DNA of 15,156 bases, from positions 1-15,156 of the forward strand of contig DAOVVQ010000067.1 in the NCBI GenBank assembly GCA_030637065.1, given 5' to 3'. The position numbers and the translations under genes are program-made. This stretch comes from Planctomycetota bacterium (lineage in GTDB: Bacteria; Planctomycetota; Phycisphaerae; Sedimentisphaerales; Anaerohalosphaeraceae). The notes below the pieces were generated by a model, which worked only from the letters and a program-made list of their open reading frames with translations, made no database searches and was not told where the DNA came from. Each line of letters begins with the position of its first letter. Within the stretch, counting starts at the first letter, position 1. Shown here piece after piece: positions 6,670-13,734 of the stretch.

Positions 6670-9192
6670 TTGAAAGAGCGGAATCTTTATAAGGTGGCGC
6701 TGGCAGGATTTGCGTTGGCGGGGTGTGTTGTGCTGATTTTCAGTTGTTTCAGCTTTGATATCGGCGATAAGCCCAGTGATTATGTCTGGCCTCATAACGA
6801 TCCGGTGGCGAACTGGTGTGGCTCGATCGGTGCATTTTTCTCGTATTACCTGATGTATTATATCGGACCGGGTGTTTACGTGCTGCTTGGCGTGGGTATC
6901 TGGGGTCTTGGTGCGAGCCTGACGGGGGTTAAGATCACTCAGCCGACCCTTCGTGCGATTGGCCTGGGGCTTTTGGTCAGTGCCCTTTCGAGCAGTGTTT
7001 ATTTTTTTCAGCCGGTCAGCGGCAGCGGTTTTCCGATGGGTGGGGGTGGGATATTAGGGATTTCATCGGCGAATTTTCTCCAGGGCCATCTTGCCACGCT
7101 TGGCACGTCGATAGTAGTTGGCAGCACGTGGCTTGTGGGTGCGATCTTGTTGGCGGATACGGCTGTGTTGGCGATCTTGCGGTGGATCGGTCTTGGGATA
7201 TGCAGGTTTTTCGGCCTGGCGGCCCCAGCGTGGTCAGCGGCACGCGAGCGCTCGCGTGAATTGGGGGCGATCTGGCATAAACTTAACGAGCGTCAGCAGA
7301 AGCGTGCCCAGCGGGCGGTTTCGATACTTCGTGCCCCGTCGGCGGTCAGGGAGCCGATATCCCCACCCGATGAATCTTCGGACGAGCAGTCTGGAGGCGA
7401 AGATGCTAGTCGGGGGCGGTCCGGGATCCTGAGGAGGTCGGGCAAAAAAGCCAAGGTCGCCAAGAAGAAGGCAGATAGCGGCGCAAGTGTCGCCGGGATG
7501 TCGGTTGCGGGCGGAGGTCGTGACGCAAAGTCTTATGTTCCCAAGAGTTATGAGGATTATGAGTTGCCGCCGGTGAGCTTGCTAAAGAGCCCGGAGTTTG
7601 GTTTTACTGCGATCCAGGAGAAGATGGTCGAGCGCAAGGCGAGCGCTTTGGAGTCATTATTGAGTGAGTTCGGGGTACATGCCCATGTGGTCAACGCCGA
7701 GGCTGGTCCGGCGATAACGATGTATGAGCTGGAGCTTGCTCCGGGCATCAAGGTCAGCCAGATATCCAACCTTGCCAACGATATGGCCCGTGCGCTTAGT
7801 GCCGGCTCGGTGCGGGTGGTTGCTCCCCTTGCCGGTCGCCATACGATCGGTATCGAGGTTCCCAATACGCAGCGGGAGGTCGTTCGTATCAAGGATTTGA
7901 TCCAGCGCGGCGGCAGTCGTCCCGACCGGATGCATATCCCGCTGTTTTTGGGCAAGAGTTCTTCGGGCGAGGTCTTGACGGCGGATCTTGCCGCGATGCC
8001 GCATCTTTTGATCGCTGGTACGACCGGTTCGGGTAAGAGTGTGTGCATCAACAGCATTATCATGAGCATTTTGATGACGCGGCGTCCCGACGAGGTCAAG
8101 ATGATACTGATTGACCCGAAGATGGTCGAGATGGCGATCTTTGATATGATCCCGCACCTGATGTGTCCTCCGGTGACCGATATCAAGCGTTCCGAGCAGA
8201 TCTTGAGCTGGGCGACGACGAAGATGGACGAGCGTTACGAGCTTTTGGCTGAGGCCCAGGTACGAAATATCGCGTCGTATAATAAGCTGGGTGCAGAGGA
8301 GATAGTCAGCCGGTTCAAACCGTCGACGCCCGAGGAGGAGGCGAAGATCCCCAAGCGTCTGCCGCATCTTGTGATCGTGATCGACGAATTGGCGGATTTG
8401 ATGATGACGGCTGGCAAGGAGATCGAGGCTTATATTGTTCGGCTTGCCCAGAAGAGCCGGGCGGTCGGTATTCACCTGGTGGTAGCGACCCAGCGTCCGC
8501 AGGCTACGGTGGTGACGGGGCTTATCAAGTCGAATATGCCGTGCCGGATCGGTTTTCGCGTGGCTTCGCGGATGGACAGCCGCATTATCCTCGACCAGAA
8601 TGGCGCCGAGACGCTGCTTGGTCAGGGTGATATGCTGTTCTTAAAGCCGGGCACGAGCGATCTTATGCGTGCACAGGGCGGTTTTGTCGACGATAAGGAG
8701 GTGCGGGTGGTGGTCAAGTTCCTCAAGGAAGTTGCCCAGCCGCAGTTCCACCCGGAGCTTATGCAGCTTAACCGTATCGATACGTCGGCAATGACCAAGG
8801 ATGATCTGTTTGACGAGGCGGTTCGGATAGTTCTTGAGACGAAGCGCGGCAGTGTTTCGCTATTGCAGCGCCGGCTTAGTATCGGTTATGCCAGGGCATC
8901 GAGGATAATAGAGCTGATGGCGGCGTCCGGGTTTTTGGGTGAGTATAAGGGCAGCCAGGCCCGCGAGGTGACGATGACTGTCGATGAGTATGAGGCGGCG
9001 AAGAAGGAGATGATGACTGAGACGGTTGCGGGGATGGAGGACCTTACCGAAGGCGACGAGGAGGAATACGAAGACGCCATTGAGGAGGTCGAGGACGAAG
9101 ATGTCGAGGAAGACGAGTACGAGGATGAAGAGGAAGAAGACGACGAAGATGAGGGTGAGGACGAAGATGAAGATGACGAAGACGAGGACTGA
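6670..9192 (+). CDS. ftsK: FtsK/SpoIIIE-type DNA translocase
   Basis: The 840-residue membrane protein pumps DNA at the division septum and directs chromosome-dimer resolution. The N-terminal part has about four membrane segments (near 8-28, 54-80, 94-113, 143-170). A short charged linker (about 190-290, with a Lys-rich patch at 259-268) follows, shorter than in E. coli FtsK. The motor has an alpha region (305-400), Walker A GTTGSGKS (450-457) and Walker B HLVIVIDELADLM (566-578), with ATQRPQ at 606-611. The winged-helix gamma domain (about 711-768, DLFDEAVRIVLETKRGSVSLLQRR region) normally reads KOPS-type polar sequences. Odd is the tail: 40 of the last 50 residues are Asp or Glu, which the family does not normally have. 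The TTG start at 6670 is supported by GAGG (6656-6659) and an in-frame stop at 6655; the conserved N-terminal helix begins right after. Confidence 0.96.
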   Translation: MKERNLYKVALAGFALAGCVVLIFSCFSFDIGDKPSDYVWPHNDPVANWCGSIGAFFSYYLMYYIGPGVYVLLGVGIWGLGASLTGVKITQPTLRAIGLGLLVSALSSSVYFFQPVSGSGFPMGGGGILGISSANFLQGHLATLGTSIVVGSTWLVGAILLADTAVLAILRWIGLGICRFFGLAAPAWSAARERSRELGAIWHKLNERQQKRAQRAVSILRAPSAVREPISPPDESSDEQSGGEDASRGRSGILRRSGKKAKVAKKKADSGASVAGMSVAGGGRDAKSYVPKSYEDYELPPVSLLKSPEFGFTAIQEKMVERKASALESLLSEFGVHAHVVNAEAGPAITMYELELAPGIKVSQISNLANDMARALSAGSVRVVAPLAGRHTIGIEVPNTQREVVRIKDLIQRGGSRPDRMHIPLFLGKSSSGEVLTADLAAMPHLLIAGTTGSGKSVCINSIIMSILMTRRPDEVKMILIDPKMVEMAIFDMIPHLMCPPVTDIKRSEQILSWATTKMDERYELLAEAQVRNIASYNKLGAEEIVSRFKPSTPEEEAKIPKRLPHLVIVIDELADLMMTAGKEIEAYIVRLAQKSRAVGIHLVVATQRPQATVVTGLIKSNMPCRIGFRVASRMDSRIILDQNGAETLLGQGDMLFLKPGTSDLMRAQGGFVDDKEVRVVVKFLKEVAQPQFHPELMQLNRIDTSAMTKDDLFDEAVRIVLETKRGSVSLLQRRLSIGYARASRIIELMAASGFLGEYKGSQAREVTMTVDEYEAAKKEMMTETVAGMEDLTEGDEEEYEDAIEEVEDEDVEEDEYEDEEEEDDEDEGEDEDEDDEDED

Positions 9193-9229
9193 GACTTGAC
9201 AATACGGTTTTGCGATTAAGGGGATTGCT

Positions 9230-9676
9230 GTGATAGTGGAATTTGAACAGGGGCTGTCTTTGATCAGTGCGGCTTTGCTTGGCGGGGCGATCGGTTTTGA
9301 GCGTGAGATCCACGGTAAGGCCGCGGGTTTGCGTACGAATATTCTGATCTGTCTTGGTGCGGCGGCTTTTACGGTTGTTTCAGGGTCCATGGAAGCATCG
9401 CCGCAGGCTTTGGGTCGGATGACGGCGGCGGTGATTACCGGTGTGGGTTTTTTGGGTGCCGGTGTTTTGATCCATGAGGGCAGCGGTGTTCATGGTTTGA
9501 CGACGGCAGCTTGTATCTGGCTGGTGTCGAGTATCGGTATCGCGTGTGGGGCGGGGATGTATTTTATTGCGCTTTTGACAACGCTTCTGGCGTTGCTGGT
9601 GCTTATGGGGCTATCGCCGTTTACGCGGAGGATCCGCAAGAAGTATCGCAAGGCGCGAAAGCATCCGGAATCGTAA
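9230..9676 (+). CDS. MgtC/SapB-family small membrane protein
   Basis: The 148-residue hydrophobic protein shows MgtC-domain signatures: LLGGAIGFEREIHGKAAGLR (about 16-35), GVGFLGAGVLI (71-81), and GVHGLTTAACIWLVSSIGI (86-104), with about four membrane helices. The C-terminus is a short basic tail (FTRRIRKKYRKARKHPES). MgtC proteins are linked to survival at low magnesium and to modulation of membrane ATPase activity; the soluble C-terminal domain of Salmonella MgtC is absent, as in many SapB-like members. The GTG start at 9230 follows AAGGGGA (9218-9224) by a good spacing; the next in-frame GTG (9236) is too far from that site. It lies 37 bases after ftsK and may be co-transcribed. The specific substrate or partner cannot be told. 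Confidence 0.9.
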   Translation: MIVEFEQGLSLISAALLGGAIGFEREIHGKAAGLRTNILICLGAAAFTVVSGSMEASPQALGRMTAAVITGVGFLGAGVLIHEGSGVHGLTTAACIWLVSSIGIACGAGMYFIALLTTLLALLVLMGLSPFTRRIRKKYRKARKHPES

Positions 9677-9734
9677 GCAGGGGCAGCAAATCGATGGCGT
9701 GGTAATTGTCTGGACAGTTTTTGCATTTTCACTT

Positions 9735-9798
9735 AGGATGTCGGTGGTGATGGAGGGTAATGTGGGGTGATGGAGTCCGTTTTCGACATCTTTTTTTT
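9735..9798 (+). terminator. possible intrinsic terminator before the M50 gene
   Basis: GATGTCG (9737-9743) pairs with CGACATC (9784-9790), extended by G-U and A-T pairs to about 9 bp, followed by eight T (9791-9798). The 40-base loop is long for a terminator, and the T run ends just before the ribosome site of the next gene, so this is tentative. Confidence 0.3.
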
Positions 9799-9809
9799 GT
9801 GAGGGTGCA

Positions 9810-10397
9810 ATGGTTGATTTGGAACAGTCGCTGATTTTGCTTCCCGGCCTGATAATCGGGCTTACGGTGCATGAGGCGGCACATGCGATCACAGCTATGT
9901 GGCTTGGTGACGATACAGCCCAGCGGGCCGGTCGGGTGAGCCTCAATCCCCTGCGGCATTTGTCGCCGATGGGTACGGCGGCGCTGTTTATTCTGGGTTT
10001 TGGGTGGGGCAAGCCTGTGATAGTCAATATTCGGAATTTCCGGAGGCCGAGATTCCACTATCTGCTCAGCTCGTTGGCTGGTCCCGCGAGCAACCTGATC
10101 CTTTGCGGGATCGCGTTAGGTGTGCTGTATCTGCGTCCGCCGGGGCTCCTGGGGCCGGGCTTTATGGGCATATACCTCATAAATGCCGTTTTGGCTGTGA
10201 TAAATCTCCTGCCGGTACCGCCGCTTGACGGCAGCAAGATCTGGCCTTGTATTTTTCCGGGCGCAAAACCGGTGATATCGGGTAAGTGGACGATGGCCTG
10301 GATGGTGGTGCTTGTGGTGTGCCTTTACGCTGGTATTATAGATATGATTCTGAATCCTGTTTTCACACTATTATACAAGCTGCTTCCTGGTGCGTGA
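9810..10397 (+). CDS. site-2-protease-like (M50) membrane metalloprotease
   Basis: The 195-residue multi-pass protein carries the zinc motif HEAAH (21-25) inside the first helix and the second metal-ligand segment NLLPVPPLDGS (132-142), where the Asp is the third ligand. GRVSLNPLRHLSPMGT (41-56) and GPASN (91-95) are typical of the short, PDZ-less bacterial site-2 protease family. Such enzymes cleave substrates inside the membrane, often anti-sigma factors; the substrate here is unknown. About five membrane helices are visible, including C-terminal ones near 163-180. The ATG at 9810 has GAGGG (9801-9805) upstream. The gene has no evident functional tie to its neighbours MgtC and tRNA-Gln. All catalytic residues are present, so it is probably active. 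Confidence 0.93.
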   Translation: MVDLEQSLILLPGLIIGLTVHEAAHAITAMWLGDDTAQRAGRVSLNPLRHLSPMGTAALFILGFGWGKPVIVNIRNFRRPRFHYLLSSLAGPASNLILCGIALGVLYLRPPGLLGPGFMGIYLINAVLAVINLLPVPPLDGSKIWPCIFPGAKPVISGKWTMAWMVVLVVCLYAGIIDMILNPVFTLLYKLLPGA

Positions 10398-10429
10398 GGG
10401 TTGATTGTGGGCGGGCGAAGGCTGTTTGA

Positions 10430-10462
10430 GGGGGTTATAGGGGTGTTTTTGTGGGGTGGGGG
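10430..10462 (+). other. G-quadruplex-capable tract
   Basis: Four runs, G5, G4, G4 and G5, are separated by 5, 9 and 1 bases on the plus strand. The 9-base loop is longer than the usual limit of 7. It lies about 40 bases upstream of the promoter at 10503. Confidence 0.4.
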
Positions 10463-10502
10463 CGGCTTTTTGGGAGTTGTGGAAGTTTTTTTTGGAAAAA
10501 GC

Positions 10503-10531
10503 TTGACGATTTTGGGTGGTTCGTCTATTTT
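10503..10531 (+). promoter_or_regulatory. sigma70-type promoter upstream of tRNA-Gln
   Basis: TTGACG (10503-10508), exactly 17 bases, then TATTTT (10526-10531): the best promoter match I see in the window. Transcription would begin near 10538, about 185 bases before the tRNA, so it may serve the tRNA, an upstream small RNA, or both. Confidence 0.6.
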
Positions 10532-10552
10532 ACCGCTTTGAGATAAAGCTCT

Positions 10553-10577
10553 GTCGCACGGGGTTGCGATTTTTTTT
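10553..10577 (+). terminator. short hairpin followed by T8
   Basis: TCGCA (10554-10558) and TGCGA (10565-10569) pair around a 6-base loop, extended by one G-U pair, and run into eight T (10570-10577). The stem is short for a terminator. It lies only about 15-40 bases after the predicted transcription start, so if active it would work as an attenuator or end a tiny RNA. Confidence 0.4.
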
Positions 10578-10580
10578 GGG

Positions 10581-10663
10581 GCTGGCAGCTATCGCGGCAT
10601 GGCCAGTTCAAGCCTCCGGCAGGGCCCATTCAGTCCGCTTACTGTGCGGGCTCCGCGACCAGC
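10581..10663. ncRNA. candidate structured RNA element
   Basis: GCTGG (10581-10585) and TCGCGG (10592-10597) together pair with CCGCGACCAGC (10653-10663), giving 11 bp with a 6-base bulge. Inside are two hairpins: 10599-10604 with 10623-10629 (one bulge) and GTCCGC (10633-10638) with GCGGGC (10646-10651) around a 7-base loop. I do not recognise it as 4.5S, 6S, tmRNA or RNase P. It could equally be a folded repeat element; the strand is not determined. Confidence 0.3.
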
Positions 10664-10722
10664 AGCTTGTTTTTGCGCCAGGTTTCGGGCTGAGAGTCTT
10701 TTTGTGTTAGAGCTAATATTAC

Positions 10723-10793
10723 TGCCCGGTGGTGTAATGGTAGCACAGAAGGTTTTGGATCTTCTAGTTCAGGTTCGAGTCCTGGCCGGGTAG
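10723..10793 (+). tRNA. tRNA-Gln (anticodon UUG)
   Basis: A full cloverleaf is visible. The acceptor stem TGCCCGG (10723-10729) pairs with CCGGGTA (10786-10792) with one G-U. The D arm is GTGT/GCAC, the anticodon stem is GAAGG/TCTTC around the loop TTTTGGA with anticodon TTG at 10755-10757, and the T arm is TCAGG-TTCGAGT-CCTGG. The discriminator is G (10793). The CCA end is not encoded (CA then T5 follows), so it must be added by the CCA-adding enzyme. It reads CAA, and by wobble CAG, glutamine codons. A good promoter lies at 10503-10531; the T5 at 10796-10800 is only a weak stop signal, so read-through into glmU is possible. Confidence 0.95.
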
Positions 10794-10844
10794 CATTTTT
10801 CAGTGGTTTTTGGTTATTTGTTCGGACGATCGGTTTTTTCGGTT

Positions 10845-11828
10845 ATGGCAGAGCGTGTTGCGATAATATTGGCTGCGGGTCAGAGCACTCGTATGAAGAC
10901 GAAGGTCGCCAAGGTTCTCCATGAGGTGTGCGGTCGTGCGATGCTTGATTATGTTCTCGACGCGTTTCGCCGGTTGGGTGTTGCGAAGATGTATCTTGTT
11001 GTCGGTTACGGCAAAGAGCAGATAATCTCGCGGTATGCCCGGTGCGATGATATAGTGTTTGTCGAGCAGGCCGAGCGCAAGGGTACCGGTCATGCGGTGA
11101 TGTGTTGCAAGGAGCATTTGGCGGGTTTTGAGGGTCAGTGCCTTGTTCTTTGCGGTGATATGCCGCTGATCCGTGCAGAGACGCTCGATAAGCTGATCGA
11201 AAAGCATGGCGCTGGCGGCGCCGCTGCGACGCTGGCGACGAGTATTATGGAAGACCAGTTCGGATACGGACGTATTGTTCGGGATGCCGACGGCAATATT
11301 AAAGGGATAGTCGAGGAAAACGAGTGTACGGACGAAGAGAAGCGGATAACGGAGGTTAATCCTTCGTATTACTGCTTTGACAGTTCGGTTTTGTTCGAGG
11401 CGTTGGAAAGTATCCGTCCCGACAACAGCAAGGGCGAGTATTATCTGACGGATGCGATCGCGGTGATCATTGCCGGCGGTAAAAAGGTTTCCGCGGTGAC
11501 AGCGGTCAGTCCTGAAGATGCGATAGGTGTTAATGACCGGCGTCAGCTTGGTATTATCAGCGCGATCATGCGTCGGCGGATACAGGAGCGGTTGATGGCT
11601 GGCGGGGTTACGATAGTTGACCCTGCGACGACATGGATAGACGGTCGTGCCGAGATCGGAGTTGACACGGTGATCGAGCCGTTTACGTATATTGAAGGAA
11701 ATGTGACGGTCGGTGAGAATTGCCGGATAGGCCCGTTTGCGTGTTTGCGTGAGGGGTCGGATATTGAGGCGGGAACGGTGGTTTCCGGGGACAATATGAA
11801 ATCTTTTGTTGGCAAGGATGGAAAGTAA
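10845..11828 (+). CDS. glmU: GlmU-like N-acetylglucosamine-1-phosphate uridylyltransferase, acetyltransferase domain missing
   Basis: The 327-residue protein begins at ATG 10845, placing the nucleotide-binding loop LAAGQSTRMKTKVAKVL at residues 9-25, as in the family; the GTG at 10803 would only add a non-conserved leader. Further marks are KGTGHAVM (79-86), LCGDMPL (102-108), YGRIVRDADGNIKGIVEE (141-158) and EVNPSYYCFD (170-179). The usual glycines in GQGTRM and NTG are serine here. After the pyrophosphorylase domain, hexapeptide beta-helix repeats begin (about 253-310), but the protein ends at 327, whereas GlmU is about 450 residues. The acetyltransferase active site is therefore absent, and it probably makes UDP-GlcNAc only from ready GlcNAc-1-phosphate. 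The stop overlaps the prs start by one base (TAATG), so this end looks genuine. No strong ribosome site precedes the start. Confidence 0.88.
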   Translation: MAERVAIILAAGQSTRMKTKVAKVLHEVCGRAMLDYVLDAFRRLGVAKMYLVVGYGKEQIISRYARCDDIVFVEQAERKGTGHAVMCCKEHLAGFEGQCLVLCGDMPLIRAETLDKLIEKHGAGGAAATLATSIMEDQFGYGRIVRDADGNIKGIVEENECTDEEKRITEVNPSYYCFDSSVLFEALESIRPDNSKGEYYLTDAIAVIIAGGKKVSAVTAVSPEDAIGVNDRRQLGIISAIMRRRIQERLMAGGVTIVDPATTWIDGRAEIGVDTVIEPFTYIEGNVTVGENCRIGPFACLREGSDIEAGTVVSGDNMKSFVGKDGK

Positions 11829-12781
11829 TGAAGTTAACTGACGATGTGAAGATATTTGGCGGCACGAGCAGTGAGGCTTTGTCGGCGTCTATCTGCGATT
11901 ACCTGGAGGTTCGTCCGGGCGTGGCGACGATCGCGCCGTTTCCGGATGGCGAGAAGCTTATCAAGCTGGAAGAGGATGTTCGCGGGCGTGATTGTTTTGT
12001 GGTCCAGGCGACGTGTCGTCCTGTTGACAGCAGTCTGATGGAGCTGTTGATCTTTCTCGATTGTCTTCGTCGTGCGTCCGCGGCGCGTATAACAGCGGTT
12101 ATTCCGTATTTCGGTTATGCACGTCAGGACCGCAAGGATTCCGGCAGGGTGCCGATCACAGCCAAGCTGGTCGCGAACCTGATCACGACGGCGGGTGCGG
12201 GGCGTGTTCTTTCCATTGACCTTCACGCCAAGCAGTTGCAGGGTTTTTTCGATATTCCCGTGGACCATTTGACGGCTGAGCCTGTCATTGTGAGTTATTT
12301 GAAGAGCAAGGAGGTATCGGATATTGCGGTCGTATCGCCTGATGTCGGTAATATGAAGACGGCGTCGCGTTACGCGTCCCTGTTGGGCGGCGATCTTGCG
12401 ATCATTCACAAGCGTCGGCTCAACGGCAGCGAGGTCGAATGCAGTGAGATTATAGGCGATGTCAAGGGTAAGAACGTTGTTATGTGTGACGACATGATCT
12501 CTACGGCGGGGACGATGTGCGGTGCCGCCGAGCTTGTTAAGGCCCGCGGGGCCAGGAGTATAATTGCCGCTGCGACGCACGGTGTTTTTGCGGGCAAGTC
12601 GGTAGAGCGGCTTAAGTCGGCGCCCTTCGACGAGATCATAGTTACGGACACGATACCATTGAAGGACGGGCCCAAAGCGTTGGGTATTAAGATCCTGTCG
12701 GTTGCGGAGCTTTTAGGCGAGGCGATTCGCAGGATACATAATAACGAGTCGATCAGCAGTATGTTTGAATCGAAGAGTTGA
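11828..12781 (+). CDS. prs: ribose-phosphate pyrophosphokinase (PRPP synthetase)
   Basis: The enzyme makes PRPP from ribose-5-phosphate and ATP, feeding nucleotide, His and Trp synthesis. The 317 residues match the class I family length. Motifs in order are FPDGEKLIKLEEDVRG (38-53), PYFGYARQDRK (93-103, the flexible catalytic loop), SIDLHAKQLQGFF (129-141, metal-binding DLH), VVSPDVG (168-174), and the PRPP loop CDDMISTAGT (220-229). The end AIRRIHNNESISSMFE is the usual C-terminus. In the PRPP loop, Ser225 replaces the Asp of E. coli DDMIDTGGT. The ATG at 11828 overlaps the glmU stop, with AAGGA (11814-11818) nine bases upstream, which indicates translational coupling. The neighbours glmU, rplY and pth reproduce the gcaD-prs-ctc-spoVC order of Bacillus. 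Confidence 0.97.
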   Translation: MKLTDDVKIFGGTSSEALSASICDYLEVRPGVATIAPFPDGEKLIKLEEDVRGRDCFVVQATCRPVDSSLMELLIFLDCLRRASAARITAVIPYFGYARQDRKDSGRVPITAKLVANLITTAGAGRVLSIDLHAKQLQGFFDIPVDHLTAEPVIVSYLKSKEVSDIAVVSPDVGNMKTASRYASLLGGDLAIIHKRRLNGSEVECSEIIGDVKGKNVVMCDDMISTAGTMCGAAELVKARGARSIIAAATHGVFAGKSVERLKSAPFDEIIVTDTIPLKDGPKALGIKILSVAELLGEAIRRIHNNESISSMFESKS

Positions 12782-12852
12782 TCGTTTGAGGTTATAAAAT
12801 GCCGGTGTAATTCGGCGGCGATATTGACATTTGCTATTAGTGAGAGGACGTT

Positions 12853-13500
12853 ATGGCGGACAGAATGGTTTTGAAAGGCGAACTCAGGGACAAGGTTGGT
12901 TCCAGGCATGCGGCGAGGCTTCGCAAGGGCGGTAAACTCCCGGCGATCATTTATGGTCACGGTAAGGACCCGGCGGCGGTTTCGTTCGATTTGCACGATT
13001 TCACGGAAGGTCTTCACCACGGTCACCGGCTTTTTGATGCGGATATCGACAAGAACAAAGAGACTCTGCTTATCAAGGACCTGCAGTATGACCATCTTGG
13101 CAAGGGTATTATTCATGTCGACATGGTGCGGGTTGACCTGGCGGAGATCGTTACGGTGAGGGTTCCGCTCGAGCTTAAGGGTACGAGTGAGGGTTCCCAC
13201 GAAGGCGGGATCATCGACGAGCACCTGGATCATCTCGAAGTGGAGTGCAAGGTAAGCGAGATTCCGGAGGTTATCGTGGTTTCCATCAAGGAAGTTGGCG
13301 TTGGCGATGCGATCCATGCCGGCGATGTCGAGCTTCCCGGCGGCATGAAGCTTGCCACCGCCGCTGACGCGCTTGTGTTGACGTGCCACCTTGTGGCGGC
13401 AGCCAAGAGCACCGAAGAGATGGAAGAAGAGATGCCTACCGCTCCCGAGGTGATAACGGAAAAGGCCCCTGAAGAAGGAACCGAAGGGCAGTCCGAGTAG
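12853..13500 (+). CDS. rplY: ribosomal protein L25, CTC/TL5 type
   Basis: The 215-residue protein has the N-terminal 5S-rRNA-binding L25 domain (about 4-93: RKGGKLPAIIYGHGKDP, then LLIKDLQYDHLGKGIIHVDM) followed by the TL5-type C-terminal beta domain (about 96-183, with VRVPLELKGTSEG and GDVELPGGMKL). It ends in a short acidic tail (about 187-215). This is the long general-stress CTC form, not the 94-residue E. coli L25. It binds 5S rRNA in the large subunit. The ATG at 12853 has GAGAGGA (12842-12848) five bases upstream. The 71-base gap after prs has no clear promoter: the TTGACA at 12824 lacks a -10. Co-transcription with prs is therefore likely. Confidence 0.95.
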   Translation: MADRMVLKGELRDKVGSRHAARLRKGGKLPAIIYGHGKDPAAVSFDLHDFTEGLHHGHRLFDADIDKNKETLLIKDLQYDHLGKGIIHVDMVRVDLAEIVTVRVPLELKGTSEGSHEGGIIDEHLDHLEVECKVSEIPEVIVVSIKEVGVGDAIHAGDVELPGGMKLATAADALVLTCHLVAAAKSTEEMEEEMPTAPEVITEKAPEEGTEGQSE

Positions 13501-13734
13501 AGTTGCCGCGGTGCTAAGGATCGAGTGCGTATGCGTCAGATGTGGGCGGATTCGGCATGGGTGTATTGGATACGGGCGGATTCGGTTTGAGTGCGTTGCG
13601 TATGGATAGACCCGGTGAGACGTGAAGTTTGTGTTGCTGCGGCGTTGGATGAGATATTGCCATGCGTTTTGCGGTGGGCGGCGGCCTGTGCAGAGCATGA
13701 AAACATAGACGGGTATGACAGGGATACAACTGGT
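13501..13734. other. intergenic region with degenerate ~30-bp tandem repeat before pth
   Basis: GGGCGGATTCGG occurs at 13544-13555 and again at 13574-13585, exactly 30 bases apart, and GAGTGCGTATGCG-like pieces occur near 13523 and 13589. The rest of the 234 bases shows no gene and no convincing promoter or terminator. The open pth frame extends back through part of it but without family similarity. Confidence 0.55.

Larger units (their letters stand above)
10398..10722. other. gene-free stretch before tRNA-Gln
   Basis: These 325 bases hold no convincing gene. From left to right: a G-rich section with a G-quadruplex-capable tract (10430-10462), a promoter (10503-10531), a short hairpin with T8 (10553-10577), a GC-rich segment able to fold into a branched structure (10581-10663), and a T-rich piece up to the tRNA. 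Base composition changes abruptly from G-rich to mixed around 10500. Confidence 0.6.

Noticed and set aside
7657..8475. 272-codon open frame on the minus strand inside ftsK
   Set aside because: It is a shadow of the conserved FtsK motor coding region, with His/Arg-rich low-information sequence.
9196..9201. TTGACA between ftsK and the MgtC gene
   Set aside because: No acceptable -10 at 16-18 bases; the ribosome site occupies that place.
10581..10663. 4.5S (SRP) RNA
   Set aside because: GC-rich hairpins look superficially similar, but the conserved GGAAGGAAGCAGCC-type loop sequence is absent on both strands.
10599..10793. 64-codon frame running through tRNA-Gln
   Set aside because: Overlap with a perfect tRNA and absence of family features make coding unlikely.
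11815..11830. Frameshift as the cause of the short GlmU
   Set aside because: The downstream bases in all frames belong to a complete prs beginning at the overlapping ATG; no remaining beta-helix repeats are visible.
11834..12580. 248-codon open frame on the minus strand
   Set aside because: It is entirely opposite prs; the composition is that of a reverse shadow.
12824..12829. TTGACA upstream of rplY
   Set aside because: The position expected for the -10 falls on the Shine-Dalgarno and start, with no TATAAT-like sequence.
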